A stretch of DNA of 64,000 nt from Chaetoderma sp. LZ-2023a. Taxonomy: Eukaryota; Mollusca; Caudofoveata; Chaetodermatida; Chaetodermatidae. Made by a program: the position numbers and the translations under genes. The stretch is from contig CM067366.1 of NCBI GenBank assembly GCA_034401795.1, forward strand, positions 78,669,470 to 78,733,469, given 5' to 3'. Shown one piece after another: positions 11,271 to 21,282 of the stretch (its first letter is position 1; each line of letters starts with the position of its first letter). The notes under the pieces are model-generated. The model saw nothing but the letters and a program-made list of their open reading frames with translations, was not told the DNA's origin and made no database searches.

Positions 11271-11545
11271 TAATGGTCAAGCCGGCCAAAATCGGCCTCT
11301 GCAATGGTCTTGAGGAATGTCCATTTACAGGCCAAGAAAAGCCAATTGTTGACAATTTACCACTGGAATGCATGGCTCAATAACTGAGTCATGGCTCAAT
11401 AACCGACCCAGTCATTCCAGGGGTAAATTTTCAAAAATAGTCCTTGATCTGCAAATGGACATTCCTCAAAAATTGTTTTGGCCTGCAAATGAAAATTATG
11501 TAAACAAATATTTTGGTCTTCTTGACCAAATTTGGCAATTAACTA
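11265..11545. mobile_element. Type M hairpin MITE (beta/delta) with local core duplication
   Basis: The beta end TTAATGGTCAAGCCGGCC is at the left and TTGACCAAATTTGGCAATTAA at the right. The centre has a repeated CATGGCTCAATAAC word (11381-11404), so the core is longer than usual. Confidence 0.75.
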
Positions 11546-11735
11546 AGTTAGTGACAAGCCTGTAAACAATGGCTTGTACAGTGGGAAATAAGAAATGGTA
11601 GGCTTACCTTTGTTCTTTCAACAACATGTCAGGACGGACCACCTTCCTGCCACCAATAGTCATGTGATCTTTCGAAGGCGTTCGAATACACTGCACCAGT
11701 ACATTGACATGGATATCTGAATCTTGTTTTCACAG

Positions 11736-11813
11736 GACAAGAGATACCTGATTGTCCAAGAATTACATAGAAATGAACAGGAGTATGTACACGCATTGAA
11801 AACACTCAAAGAT
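11736..11813 (+). CDS. RhoGEF (DH domain) exon 1 of those visible, conserved region CR1
   Basis: The 26 codons from GAC at 11736 to GAT at 11811-11813 encode DKRYLIVQELHRNEQEYVHA followed by LKTLKD. This is the first helix of a Dbl-homology domain: the family pattern is R-x-x-V-x-E-L-x-x-T-E-x-x-Y-V-x-x-L, and the conserved Glu and Tyr-Val are present in NEQEYV. The exon is bounded by a TTTTCACAG acceptor and a GTAAGTA donor, phase 0 on both sides. DH domains catalyse GDP release from Rho-family GTPases. Residues join smoothly with the next exon (LKD-KYMSRL). The best family match from memory is ARHGEF17/ARHGEF10; I do not assign a symbol. Upstream exons were not found in the window, so the N-terminus is unknown. 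Confidence 0.82.
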
Positions 11814-11999
11814 GTAAGTACAAAGAAATGTAATATTATAAATGGTTTGAACTGGAAAAGAAATATTTATTTCGTACATCTATCAAGAGAGAGAATTAAC
11901 ATATTAATTGTGTATATACATGCGTATGTACAAGGACAAACACAACTAACTATTTATTTGATACTGATGTATAGTTAGGGACTGCCACCCGGTGAAATG

Positions 12000-12366
12000 G
12001 AGGAATTCAGTTTTAGCTATGCCCCTCCCATCTCTAGCTAAGCTCCACCCACACTTTTCCGATGTTGGGATCAATCTATCTCTGCACTCTCTAAATCTCA
12101 ATTTCCAAAAAACTATACAGGTAAGCTGTTGAATATTTTGAAACTAATTTGACTGGCCGCTGTTGCTGCAGTCAAATTAGTTTTAAAATATTCAACAGCA
12201 TGTTTATTACATAGCAGACATACAATTCATACAACAATGCTTAGTCCATCATCAATTAAGCGTTCGTAGAGAACTTAGTTACGTCGTTCATGATGTAATT
12301 GATTATGACCGCAGCATACATGTCACCTAATTGATTATGACATCATATGATTGATCGATAAACTGG
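12000..12366 (-). mobile_element. Hairpin repeat, type P1, full length, inverted
   Basis: The tail (TTAGCTATGCCCCTCCCATC, then GCTAAGCTCCACCCACAC) comes first, then the hairpin at 12126-12198, then the body with ATGATGTAATTGATTATGAC. The hairpin loop is shortened to CCGCTGTTGCTGCAG. Confidence 0.82.
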
Positions 12367-12419
12367 GATCCTACTTTGGTGTTGTTGTTGGTAATGGTGC
12401 ATCATGTTGTAAAACTGAG

Positions 12420-13075
12420 TCACCTTGACTTGTTTGTCATCACTAACTGAACATGGAAAACCATCATATAATTGCGAAAGTAATCACTTTGTCCACGTCT
12501 GCCCGAGTGTCTGCGACCATCCATCAGTGATTATTTTCCTGCTTATACTGTCTACACTTTTTGTTGTCGGAGCCCTACACACAGCGGAGGAAAGCTGGAT
12601 TGGTAATAGGTCAAGTTGTCCAAGAGCAAAGTCGTCCAAGTACATGCTAATCAAGTCATCCAATCTGAATGGTCAAGTCATCCAAGGTGAATGGTCAAGT
12701 TGTCCAATATATTGGTTGTCTTCCAAAATCTGTATGGATGACTGGACTGATAAGTTTATGGAAGACTTGACCACATGATGTACAGACATAGGCCTCTACA
12801 TGCAGTTCACAAACAACAATCAAATTCTGTGTATGGATGCATCGTTGTATGTATCAAAGGTTGGTGTGGCCCTACATTCTCTGGCCCCACCCACCGATGT
12901 CTATGCCATCTGAAACAGTATACCTTTCACATTCACTGAGCCTTGAAGGACATTTTCTCTGAAGACATATGGCTGTGACAATTGATGTAGTCATGCATCT
13001 TTAGCTAAGCCTGTCTTGCTGCTTGTTTGCTAAGCTGAAGTACATTTCATCTTACATGGTTAACCATACCTCAAC
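12420..13075. other. Intronic stretch with short TCAAGTCATCCAA repeats
   Basis: Between about 12610 and 12710 the words TCAAGTTGTCCAA and TCAAGTCATCCAA recur several times at irregular spacing. A 117-codon frame at 12425-12778 shows no recognisable domain and is probably chance. Nothing else supported. Confidence 0.4.
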
Positions 13076-13284
13076 CCTTTAATCCTTTGATCACAAAATT
13101 TGATCGGTGAAATTTAAATTTTCTTGTAGAAATATCCATTTGCAGAACCAGAGATTATTTTCGGAAATTTACCAGTGGAATAACTGCATGGTTCTTGGCG
13201 TACAAATGCACAATTCTCAAGTGCACTGCAAATGCATATTTTGGCTTGCTTGACCAGTAAATTGACCAGTAAATGGTTAAGGGC
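13076..13284. mobile_element. Degenerate type M hairpin MITE
   Basis: Starts CCCTTTAATCCTTTGATC, contains CATTTGCAGAACCAGAGA and CAGTGGAATAACTGC, and ends near TTAAGGGCTAAAG. The right arm is largely missing. Confidence 0.55.
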
Positions 13285-13384
13285 TAAAGCAAATTATGTT
13301 CGTGTTGGTACAATGGATCATTGACATTCTATACAGTACAGATCAGAAATATTTTAAATGTTTCGAAAACAAAGAAAAATTATA

Positions 13385-13668
13385 CTGTTGAATATTTTGA
13401 ACATAATTCAATTGGAAGACGTTCTGAGCCTGGGCCATGTATCTATCTGCCTGGGCCATGTAGCTATCTGCCTGGGCCATCTATCTATCTGCCTAGGCCA
13501 TGTAGCTCTCTGCCTGTGTCATGCAGCTATCTTCCTGGGCCATGTATCCATCTGCCCGGGCCATGTAGCTATCTGTCTGGGTCATGTAGCTATCTGCCTG
13601 CGCCATGTATCTATCTGCCTGGTCTGTGTAGCTATTTGGTTGGGCCATGTAGCTATTTGTCTGAGATT
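13385..13668. repeat. 21-bp minisatellite grown in a hairpin half-element
   Basis: After a left hairpin arm (GTTGAATATTTTGAACATAA, 13386-13405), a unit read as TGGGCCATGTAGCTATCTGCC repeats about eleven times from 13431 to 13668 with no change of 21-bp register. Because 21 is a multiple of three, long frames open on both strands (13321-13692, 13358-13675 and 13582-13773). They read seven-residue repeats such as GPCSYLP. I regard them as non-coding. Confidence 0.85.
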
Positions 13669-13688
13669 TGTTTGAAGAACTTTAACCA

Positions 13689-13926
13689 TTAACCATTTAA
13701 TGGTTAAGACGGCCATAAACAGATGCTGCAGTGGTCTTGAGGGATGTCCATTTGTAGGCCAAGAGATGAACATTTTTCGAGACTATCACTGGAATGCCTG
13801 ACTCAATAAACATTCCAGTTATTCTAGTGATAACATTTCAAAAGTAATTTTCTCTTGACCTGTGAATGGACATTTACTAAGCAAAATGATTATTTTCTTG
13901 ACTAATCCTGACCATTAAAGTGTTAA
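13689..13926. mobile_element. Type M hairpin MITE (beta/delta)
   Basis: Starts ATTTAATGGTTAAGACGGCC and ends CTGACCATTAAAGTGTTAA. The centre is diverged (CCTGACTCAATAAACATTCC). Confidence 0.7.
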
Positions 13927-14353
13927 AAGAACAGCTGTATAGATTTGTGTTAAGTTTAGTACACAAATACATATTGACAGTTTGCCAGTATGTATCTCCC
14001 CTTAAGTACTTAAATTTGTACAAAAATCTGGAGCATAATTCTACTATGTTTTCATGGACTCATTTCAAATTTGTTAGAGTCTTACCTTGTGTTGCGACAA
14101 TGACAAAATGAGAAAGTGGTCACTCGTGCCAGATGTCCTTTTAAATGCTATGAGAAATGTCTTTTGGGACCACTCCGCCACCTGTTTTGCCAAACCACTT
14201 TCTTGTGGCCCAGAAAACAGATTTTTTTTCTTATGTATGCTTATGCATGTGATGATGTGTGCATGTATGTTTATATATTGATCTCATTATAGTCTCTGTG
14301 CTGTCTGTCTCTCCACTATTTAGTCGTCATATTGAATTTATTTCCGCCTCCAG

Positions 14354-14530
14354 AAATACATGAGTCGGTTAAAATACCAGAGTGTTCTCGACGAGACGGT
14401 TGTTGATAATATCTTCTATATGATTCCGGAGATTCTCATTCATCACATGATCTTCCTCGATTTCCTCGACAATACGTGGAGAAACTGGGACCCGAAGATC
14501 AGCACTGTAGGAAACATCATTACTAATATC
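14354..14530 (+). CDS. RhoGEF (DH domain) exon 2 of those visible
   Basis: Fifty-nine codons, starting KYMSRLKYQSVLDETVVDNI and ending VGNIITNI. The segment FYMIPEILIHHMIFLDFLD matches the DH-domain pattern in which 'IP-E-I-L-x-x-H-x-x-F-L' leads into the helix that follows conserved region 1. It is flanked by CCGCCTCCAG and GTGAGT, phase 0 at both ends. The order and spacing relative to exons 1 and 3 agree with the ARHGEF17-type DH domain, where a W-containing loop (here NTWRNWDPK) precedes the 'FSK' helix. An antisense frame (14369-14566) is a shadow. Confidence 0.85.
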
Positions 14531-14604
14531 GTGAGTAATGCATATATTTAAATTATTATGTATCATTATTTCTCCCTATGTAAGAAATTTAATTAGTTAA
14601 CAAT

Positions 14605-14823
14605 TTAACCATATAACACTTGAACTTGTTCAAGAAAACTTGATTTGCAGCCCAAGAGAAGACTATTTTTGAAAAATTTACCACTAGAATGACTGGCTCG
14701 GTTATCGAGCCAGTCATTCCAGTGGTAAATTTTCAAAAATAGTCTTCTCTTGGTCTGCAAATGGACATTTCTCAAGACCACTACAGACGCCGTTTTTGGC
14801 TGATATGAGTGTTAAAGGATTAA
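14605..14823. mobile_element. Type M hairpin MITE (gamma/alpha), near-perfect palindrome
   Basis: From TTAACCATATAACACTTGAA to GTTAAAGGATTAA. Core GACTGGCTCGGTTATCGAGCCAGTC; the arms from AAGAGAAGACTATTTTTG to CAAAAATAGTCTTCTCTTGG pair with almost no mismatch. It begins only 75 bp after exon 2. Confidence 0.9.
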
Positions 14824-15197
14824 CACACAAGCTGGCCAAAAAAAGCTTCTGCAGTGGTCATGAGAAATGTCCATTTGCAGACCAAGAGAAGGTTCTTAGC
14901 TCACCTGGCCTGAAGGGCCAAGTGAGCTTCTGCTGTCGTAACCGTCCGCCATCCATCCGTGGTCTGTCCATCAACTTTTGCTTTAAAATGGTACTGCTCA
15001 TTAACCGCTTGGTGGATTTCAACCTAATTTTGCTGGAACCAGCCTATGGGGTATTAGCATCAGAATATGTATACAGAATTTTGATTGGTCAATTTCTTGG
15101 TTGAAAATCTTAGATTTTATGAAAAATGATAAAATTCCAAAAAATAATCTTGTGGTCTGCAAATGGACATTTTCTATCAATTTTCTGGAACAAATTT
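14820..15197. mobile_element. Type M MITE split by an 'AGCTCACC' element
   Basis: The alpha end and left arm (14820-14895, ending GACCAAGAGAAGGTTC) and the gamma end (about 15140-15197, TCTGCAAATGGACATTTTCT) belong to one MITE. The family hairpin head TTAGCTCACCTGGCC and about 240 bp of its body lie between them. The MITE core is lost. Confidence 0.7.
14896..15135 (+). repeat. Truncated 'AGCTCACC' element
   Basis: Head AGCTCACCTGGCCTGAAGGG, then GTCCATCAACTTTTGCTTTA and ATTTTGATTGGTCAATTTCT. The family's CTTGGGCCTCTTG end is missing. Confidence 0.7.
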
Positions 15198-15203
15198 GGG
15201 TAT

Positions 15204-15440
15204 TATCCCTAAGCCTTTAATTTTTTCAAGAAAATTTCAATTTTCTCAAAGAAAATGTAAATTTTCAGACTAAGAGAAGACTAATTTTGAAAATTTACCA
15301 CAGGAATGACTGGTTCGGTTATTGAGCCAGTCTTTCCAGTGGTAAATTTTTTAAAATAGTCTTCTCTTGGTCTGCAAATGGACATTTCTCAGGACCACTG
15401 CAGAAGCTGTTTTTGGCTGATATGAGTGTTAAAGAATTAA
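15204..15440. mobile_element. Type M hairpin MITE (gamma/alpha)
   Basis: CCCTAAGCCTTTAATTTTTT on the left, GATATGAGTGTTAAAGAATTAA-type end on the right. Core GGTTCGGTTATTGAGCC. Confidence 0.85.
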
Positions 15441-15737
15441 AGGGTTTAGATGGGTTACAGTCGGCTCTGCTATAGCAAGGAATCCCACCCCAGCTATTTC
15501 TGTGTCCATCCATCTGCCTGTCCATCTGTGGATCATTTACAAATGGTGGCACGTTGTATTGCTATATAATAGAAATATTGTTCTGCATTACTATTATATC
15601 ATACAAATAACTTAACATCTCTCTTCCTTCTTAAAAACTGTTAGAAATCTGAATTCTGAGTATTGTATTTTATAAAACAATAGAGAGATCCGATCTGTCA
15701 CTCAAGTAGATGACGTTATAATCAACAGATCTTTCCA

Positions 15738-16095
15738 TGTTTGGCTATGCCCCGCCCATCTCTAGCTAAGCTCCACCCACACCAAACTCATGTTGGGATC
15801 GATCGATCTCTGAACTCCCTGACTATCAATTTCCAGAAAAGTATGCAAGTAAGCTATTGAATGTTTTGGAACTAACTTGACTGGATGACTAATTTGTCCA
15901 GTTAAATTAGTTTCAAAATATTCAACAGCGTGTTTATTAAATAGTAGAGACATACAATTTGTACAACGTGTCGGACTAATAAGAGTTAAAGACGGGCCAA
16001 ATAGAATCATTTATTACGTAATGATTATGATGTCATCCTACACACTTAGCTGATTATGATGTCATATGGCATCAAATGATAGATGGATACTCTGG
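15738..16095 (-). mobile_element. Hairpin repeat, type P1, inverted
   Basis: Tail (GGCTATGCCCCGCCCATCTC), GATCGATCGATC, hairpin at about 15854-15928 with a shortened loop, then ATGATGTCATCC-type body. It joins the next copy head to head near 16095. Confidence 0.82.
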
Positions 16096-16438
16096 AAAGG
16101 TGAATTATGTCATATGTAGGCTGACGTTGAAATCAAAATGCATAAGGAATGAATGATGTATCTATCTAGCTCTGTCATGAACATTGAATAGTCCATTAAG
16201 TGTACAAATTGTTTTTTCTATTTAATAAATCAGTCTGTTGAATATTTTGAAACTGATTTGACTGGACGCTGTTGCTACATCACCCAATCAAATTAGTTGC
16301 AAAGTATTCTTACAGCTTACCTGTATATGTTACCTTGTTATTGGGATTCTGGGAATTCAGGATTCGATCGATCCCAACACAGTCAAAGTGTTGAAAGAGC
16401 TTAGCTAAAAAGGGGCGGGGCAAAAGTTAGAAATGGAT
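16095..16438 (+). mobile_element. Hairpin repeat, type P1, plus orientation
   Basis: Body, hairpin at about 16235-16315 (left arm intact, right arm diverged: TTGCAAAGTATTC), GATTCGATCGATCCC and AAGGGGCGGGGCAAAAG tail. With the preceding copy it forms a head-to-head pair. Confidence 0.8.
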
Positions 16439-16607
16439 CTTATTATTCTACATATGTGTTGATTATTTTATTCATAATGACCTTGGAAACTGTTACTAGC
16501 TATTAGCTATTGCTACCTTAGCCAGCAACAGCAAACAGTCAAATTTTGTGTTCAAAATGTTCAAAAGAATATTTTGTGTGCTTGAAAAAGTGTCCTGCCG
16601 TAAGGGT

Positions 16608-17014
16608 TTATCCCTTTAAGCCTCAAATTTTCTCAAGAAAATTTTAATTTTCTCATAGATTATGCCCATTTGCAGACCAAGAGAAGATTATTTTTTGAAA
16701 ATTTATCACTTTAATGACTGGCAAAATCATCTAGCCAATGACAGAGCCAGTCTTCTTCTTCTTTTCGTTCGCTGATCATACCGCCAGTCCTGTAAGTGAC
16801 TATCGGCATGATCATAAGCGTTAAGTGCGTGGATCCATGGTTTATTAGCGTGCGCCGTGCGGCCTGGAACCTCCGTCTTCAGCACTCGAGGTTTCTGTCA
16901 GAGCCAGTGATTCCAGTGATATATTTTCAAAAATAGTCTTCTCTTGGTCTGTAAATAGACATCTCAATACCACTACAGAAGCCGTTTTGGCCTGCTTAAG
17001 TGTTTAAGGATTAA
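16608..17014. mobile_element. Type M MITE (gamma/alpha) carrying a SINE-like insertion
   Basis: Left half from TTATCCCTTTAAGCC to ATCTAGCCAATGACAGAGCCAGT; right half from CAGAGCCAGTGATTCC to TTTAAGGATTAA. An inserted sequence at 16752-16898 interrupts the palindrome near its centre. Confidence 0.85.
16752..16898 (-). mobile_element. SINE-like insertion with 10-bp target duplication
   Basis: About 147 bp between duplicated CAGAGCCAGT copies (16742-16751 and 16899-16908). On the plus strand it starts with a CTTCTTCTTCTTTT tract, which on the minus strand is an A/G-rich 3' tail. On the minus strand GGTTCCAGGCC (about 16859-16869) fits the polymerase III B-box consensus GGTTCRANNCC with one mismatch. 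No convincing A box is seen, so it may be 5'-truncated. GC content is well above the surroundings. Alternative: another short retroposed RNA. Confidence 0.65.
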
Positions 17015-17246
17015 CCCTTTAGTGGTCAAGCCGGCCAAAAACTGCCCCTGCAATGATCTTGTGGTATGTCCATTTGCAGACCATGGCAATACTATGTTTG
17101 AAAATGTATCACTGGGAATGCCGGGCTCCATAACCGACCCAGTTATTCCAGCAGTAAATTTTCAAAAATAATCCTCTTGGCCCACAAATGGATATTCAAA
17201 GAAAATAATTTGGGTTTTTTGATGAATATTAACAATAAAAGTGTTA
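17011..17246. mobile_element. Type M hairpin MITE (beta/delta), middle of a chain
   Basis: Starts TTAACCCTTTAGTGGTCAAG and ends AACAATAAAAGTGTTAA. Shares TTAA with both neighbours. Confidence 0.82.
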
Positions 17247-17484
17247 ATCCATTACCACCAGTATCAGCCAAAAACAGCTCCTGCAGTGGGCGTGAGAAAT
17301 ATTCATTGGCAGGCCAAAAGAAGACTATTTAAAAAAATTTACCACTTGAAGGACTGGCTCGATAACCGAGCCAGTCATTCCAGTGGCAAATTTTTTTAAA
17401 TAGTCTTCTCTTGGTCTGCAAAATGGACAATTTCTATGAGAAAATTTAAATTTTCTTGAACAAATTCAAAGGTTAAAGAGTTAA
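17243..17484. mobile_element. Type M hairpin MITE (alpha/gamma), end of a chain
   Basis: From TTAATCCATTACCACC to GGTTAAAGAGTTAA. Core GACTGGCTCGATAACCGAGCCAGTC. Confidence 0.85.
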
Positions 17485-18395
17485 GCGATGTGCACGCCCA
17501 TATGGCTGAATAATAATCAGACATTTTCTCTTCTTTCCACTTTTTGCCCTCTATTTTGACATATATAATTAAACATTGCTCAGCATGCAGCATGTGTGCA
17601 CCAGATAACAGAAGCATTTTGCCTTCAGAGTTCAAAAATGTATTTAAGTATAGCTGTCTCACGGGACCACCTCTCAGAGACCCATATCAACAAAAAACTA
17701 TTTGTGATCGCTAAAGTCAATCTACAGTCTCTAACTTACTAGTCCAATTAATCACCATATAATCAGTTCACAAGATCTTGAATCTTAAATACGTGTTGCT
17801 TCAATCAAAATTCTTGAAGTACACCTCACATTGACCCCCAAAAGCCAGTTGGTCTTTGTGACAGGTATATTTCTAGTATTACATAAACCAGATGAGAGCT
17901 CATCAAGTCTTGATTAATGATTGTATTGAGTGTGCACTAAAGCTTTGTGGGAGTAATGCATTCGGTCTTCAGAAGTCAAACTCAAAATTGCTTTATCAAT
18001 GTTATGCAATTATATATGCAGATGGGAACCTCTTTTAACAGTTAACTGTACCAACAAGAAATAGATTATATGACTATACATGTAGGCAATGAACTATTCA
18101 TTTGCTACCCCCTGCCACCTCTGAGTTACTAAAGTCTGTTAAATGAAAGCAGCATTCGCAGCAGAACATATTAAGCATGGCCAGTCTTTCCAGCCACATG
18201 GAATATCTCTTTTAAGTAAGATTCATTGTTGAGATTACTCAGGTGAAGCTGTTACCTGTAGAGAATTCATAGCTGCAGATAGCAGCAGCAGCAGTTACAC
18301 CTGCTTAACCATTTTCATAATGAATTCTGCTATAGATCTACATTTCAAGACACCTCTTCTACAGTTTTGGAACAAAATGACCCAGAATTATATAC
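17485..18395. other. Intronic sequence, no feature recognised
   Basis: AT-rich, no family repeat, no open frame of note apart from a short GCAGCAGCAGCAG tract near 18284. Confidence 0.5.
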
Positions 18396-18420
18396 TGGTC
18401 TGGCATTTTGTTAGCTTACT

Positions 18421-18705
18421 AAAATACTTACCACTCAATTCACTGTTTGCTATAAGTCACCTGACTTAGATATCTCAGAAAATTTTAACTTATTCATTCC
18501 CATGGCGTGTGGGTTTCCTAGTAAACAAGGTTAGCAGAGATACATCCCTCCATTGGGTATTCTTGATAGTATCTCTTTAACTCTAAAGCAGTCATTGCTC
18601 TAGGGAACCGGTTCCTCTATTCCTATAGAGAACATATAAATGAGTCTGTGAGCATGTGTACTTATGCTACTATGCATGCGACCGAGTCCAAGCCGTCATT
18701 AATTA
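18421..18705 (+). repeat. Left member of the long inverted-repeat pair
   Basis: Landmarks: CCACTCAATTCACTGTTTGC, CCCATGGCGTGTGGGTTTCC, AGAGAACATATAAATGAGTC, AAGCCGTCATTAATTA. All recur in reverse complement and in the same order at 30741-31028. Confidence 0.9.
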
Positions 18706-18758
18706 ATTCCACAAATTTTTAATAATGATTTGCAATTTAATGACGCGGGGTGGCCGAG

Positions 18759-18878
18759 GTGAATTGAGTGGTAAGTATTTTAGTAAGCTAACAAAACGCC
18801 AGACCAGTATGTACGTCTGGGTCGTTTTATAACACAACAAAAATACTAAGCCACTCAATTCACTGTTTGCTAAAACAG
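18759..18878. repeat. Extra copies of the inverted-repeat terminus
   Basis: 18759-18811 is the reverse complement of 18396-18448 (CTGGTCTGGC...ACTCAATTCA). 18830-18878 repeats the AACACAACAAAAATACTAAG edge that the right member also has. So the terminal ~50 bp is present three times at the left end. Confidence 0.8.
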
Positions 18879-21282
18879 AATTGGTCAGAGCCCAAATACT
18901 AGGTGGGTTGGTAAATTGCAAATCAGGAATGAAAGGTTAATCACCAAAAATACTAAAACCAACTAAATTGCTGAAGTGCTGAAAGAGCACGAACAAACAA
19001 ATGTTCTAAATAAAATACAATAAAATAATGATAATTAAAAAATCTCAGCAAAGAGAATTTAAAAACAGACGTGAGATGGTGAAGAAGACGGCTGACTAAA
19101 GAATCTAGGCAATTGAGCCTAGGTTTGAGTGGCGAAACTAGAAATGTCAGATTGTGAATTGAATCTGATCTTTCAGATAAAAATAATGTAGAATCTGACA
19201 TTTATACTGCACCTTGCATAATGTCGCATCCACTGATAGATCTGCATAGAATGCGAAGGAGAAAGCCATACCATGAACATCTTGTGCCTTAACACTTACT
19301 GAGTGTCTCCTGGAGATACATTCTAGTGTCAATTAATGGTGTCTGTATTCCAGTTGATGAGATCCGCGCTTACTAAACAAATTTGCTTAAGTAATCCTAA
19401 CGGTGTTTCAAAAAGATCTTTTAAATTGGAAGGATTGAAAACAATTAATTAGGTTTTATATATATAAGATCTCTTCAAGGGCGAAGAATGTAGCCAGATC
19501 TCCTACCACTTAGAAAAGATCATTCACAAAAGACAATTGCACTAGAAACTGTTGACAAAGGATATTAAAGACAATTGGCACTAGAAAGTTAAATTGAAGA
19601 TATTTAAACAAAATGTGATATCTATGACTGGGCCAGAGCATCTACCGCCAGAGCCTAGCCTGGAGGAAGAATATGAACATCAGATCTGGACGCTATACTG
19701 AGTAGAAACTTAGTGGGATGTTATAAATGAGCTACATGGAAAATCATTCTACCTGGAATGCGAGATGCTGATAGATTTCCTGACATCTCCACCGCAGGAG
19801 GAGGACCAAGACTCCAGACAAAATATGATAACCTCAAGCACCCTGCTTGTTGATGAAAGTTGCTACTATAGAAATGACTGCATGAGCAGATAGGTGGCTT
19901 GTGAAAGAGACAATATCTCTTCATTCTCCGATATTCCAGAGTATTGAAGAGGGAATAAGACTACTTTATCTGATTCCATAGACACAAGAATGAGAGGAAA
20001 TTTATAGCGATCCCCCATCCCCAAACTCTTAGTAGAAAGGATCAAAGGAAGGATTTGTCCGAAGACTACGGGTTCAAACATATGATGAATTTAAACGAGA
20101 CTCATAAAAGATATGGCTGAAGAACCTTCGAACTGGCCATGAGGCTGAAGAAACTCTGAGGAAGAAGCTTAAACATACCAATGTATTCTGGAGAAAAAAA
20201 TACATCATGCATGATATTAAGTCTAACATGATATTTTGGTTAAAAAATCCCAGCAACAGATCAAATTTATATATGACGATGAAGGATTGGTATGGAAATA
20301 TGCTCAACTTTTTCTCAATCTTTTATCCTGTCTAAGACCGGAGTGAAAAACTTGGTTGATTTGATGATGCCACATAAGAACAAGACATCAGAAAGGACCT
20401 ACAGATGGATAAACTGGAGAATTGGTACCAATGACACCCAGCGAATGAAAATGCAGTGTATGCGGTCGGGATGAAGGACAAAATTCTGACTTACCAGACT
20501 TGACCTTTGTACACAAAACTGACTCCATTCAGCCCAAATTTTAACACAATTAAGGAACCTTCCAAGCCAGAGGAATCCTAGACTGGGAATGATGTGATTA
20601 AAAGAACCCAGATCCAGTTAGGATCAATTCTGTATATATGGAAATATCAGAAAACACTGTCCCTTATCCTTGATGAGACCAGTGATGACTGGCCAAAATG
20701 ACTCCATCTCCATATTATTCCTTTCATTGATGAACTCCATTTCTGAGACAACATATCAGGAAAAGAGTTGAATATTATAAAACGATTTGACTGTAAGTCA
20801 TCGTTGTCTCAAACGGCAATAAAGCAGCCATGGGTTCCAGTCAAAATAATTCCAAAATATGCAACAGAATTAGTATTAAATCATAAGAACATGAGGTGTA
20901 AAATTTTCCCGCAAGTTGTCAGAAAGGATAAATATGTGAGTTGAAGATAAGAGCTGAAACCCTATAAAAGATGATCTGCCAGCACCTCATACTCCTTAAA
21001 ATCCTTGGATACTGCCATTCCTCCACTGTATCCTACTTGAAAAGAGCAGAAATGTATTGATCAGAAACAGATGCAAGACCTAATGTCTCAGGAGACTAAC
21101 ATGGTTTGATAGAAAAATGGGTGAGGATTCAATGACTAAGTTGATTGTACCTTATAATGTAGGAAATCTGATACCTATGACACGCATGAGACTAGCTATA
21201 TCCATCCCCACCCCTGAGAGAGTAGAGATTACCTAGAAGCGCTTAAGCATGACAGCTAGGACCAGAATAAACCTGTAGAATC
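18879..21282. other. AT-rich intronic region with many stop-broken frames
   Basis: It contains a degraded hairpin at 20767-20872 (GAGTTGAATATTATAAAACG / TTCCAAAATATGCAACAG). Runs of amino-acid-like sequence broken by TGA and TAA are present near 19650-20500, but I cannot match them to a protein. It could be a decayed interior of the long-inverted-repeat element. Confidence 0.4.

Larger units (their letters stand above)
11814..14353 (+). other. Intron between RhoGEF exons 1 and 2 (2,540 bp)
   Basis: GTAAGTA donor, CCGCCTCCAG acceptor, phase 0. It holds one P1 hairpin repeat, two type M MITEs and a 21-bp minisatellite. Confidence 0.8.

Noticed and set aside
13321-13692. A possible secreted repeat protein with GPCSYLP units
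   Set aside because: The frame is kept open only by a 21-bp minisatellite, two other frames are open as well, and it starts in a hairpin repeat.
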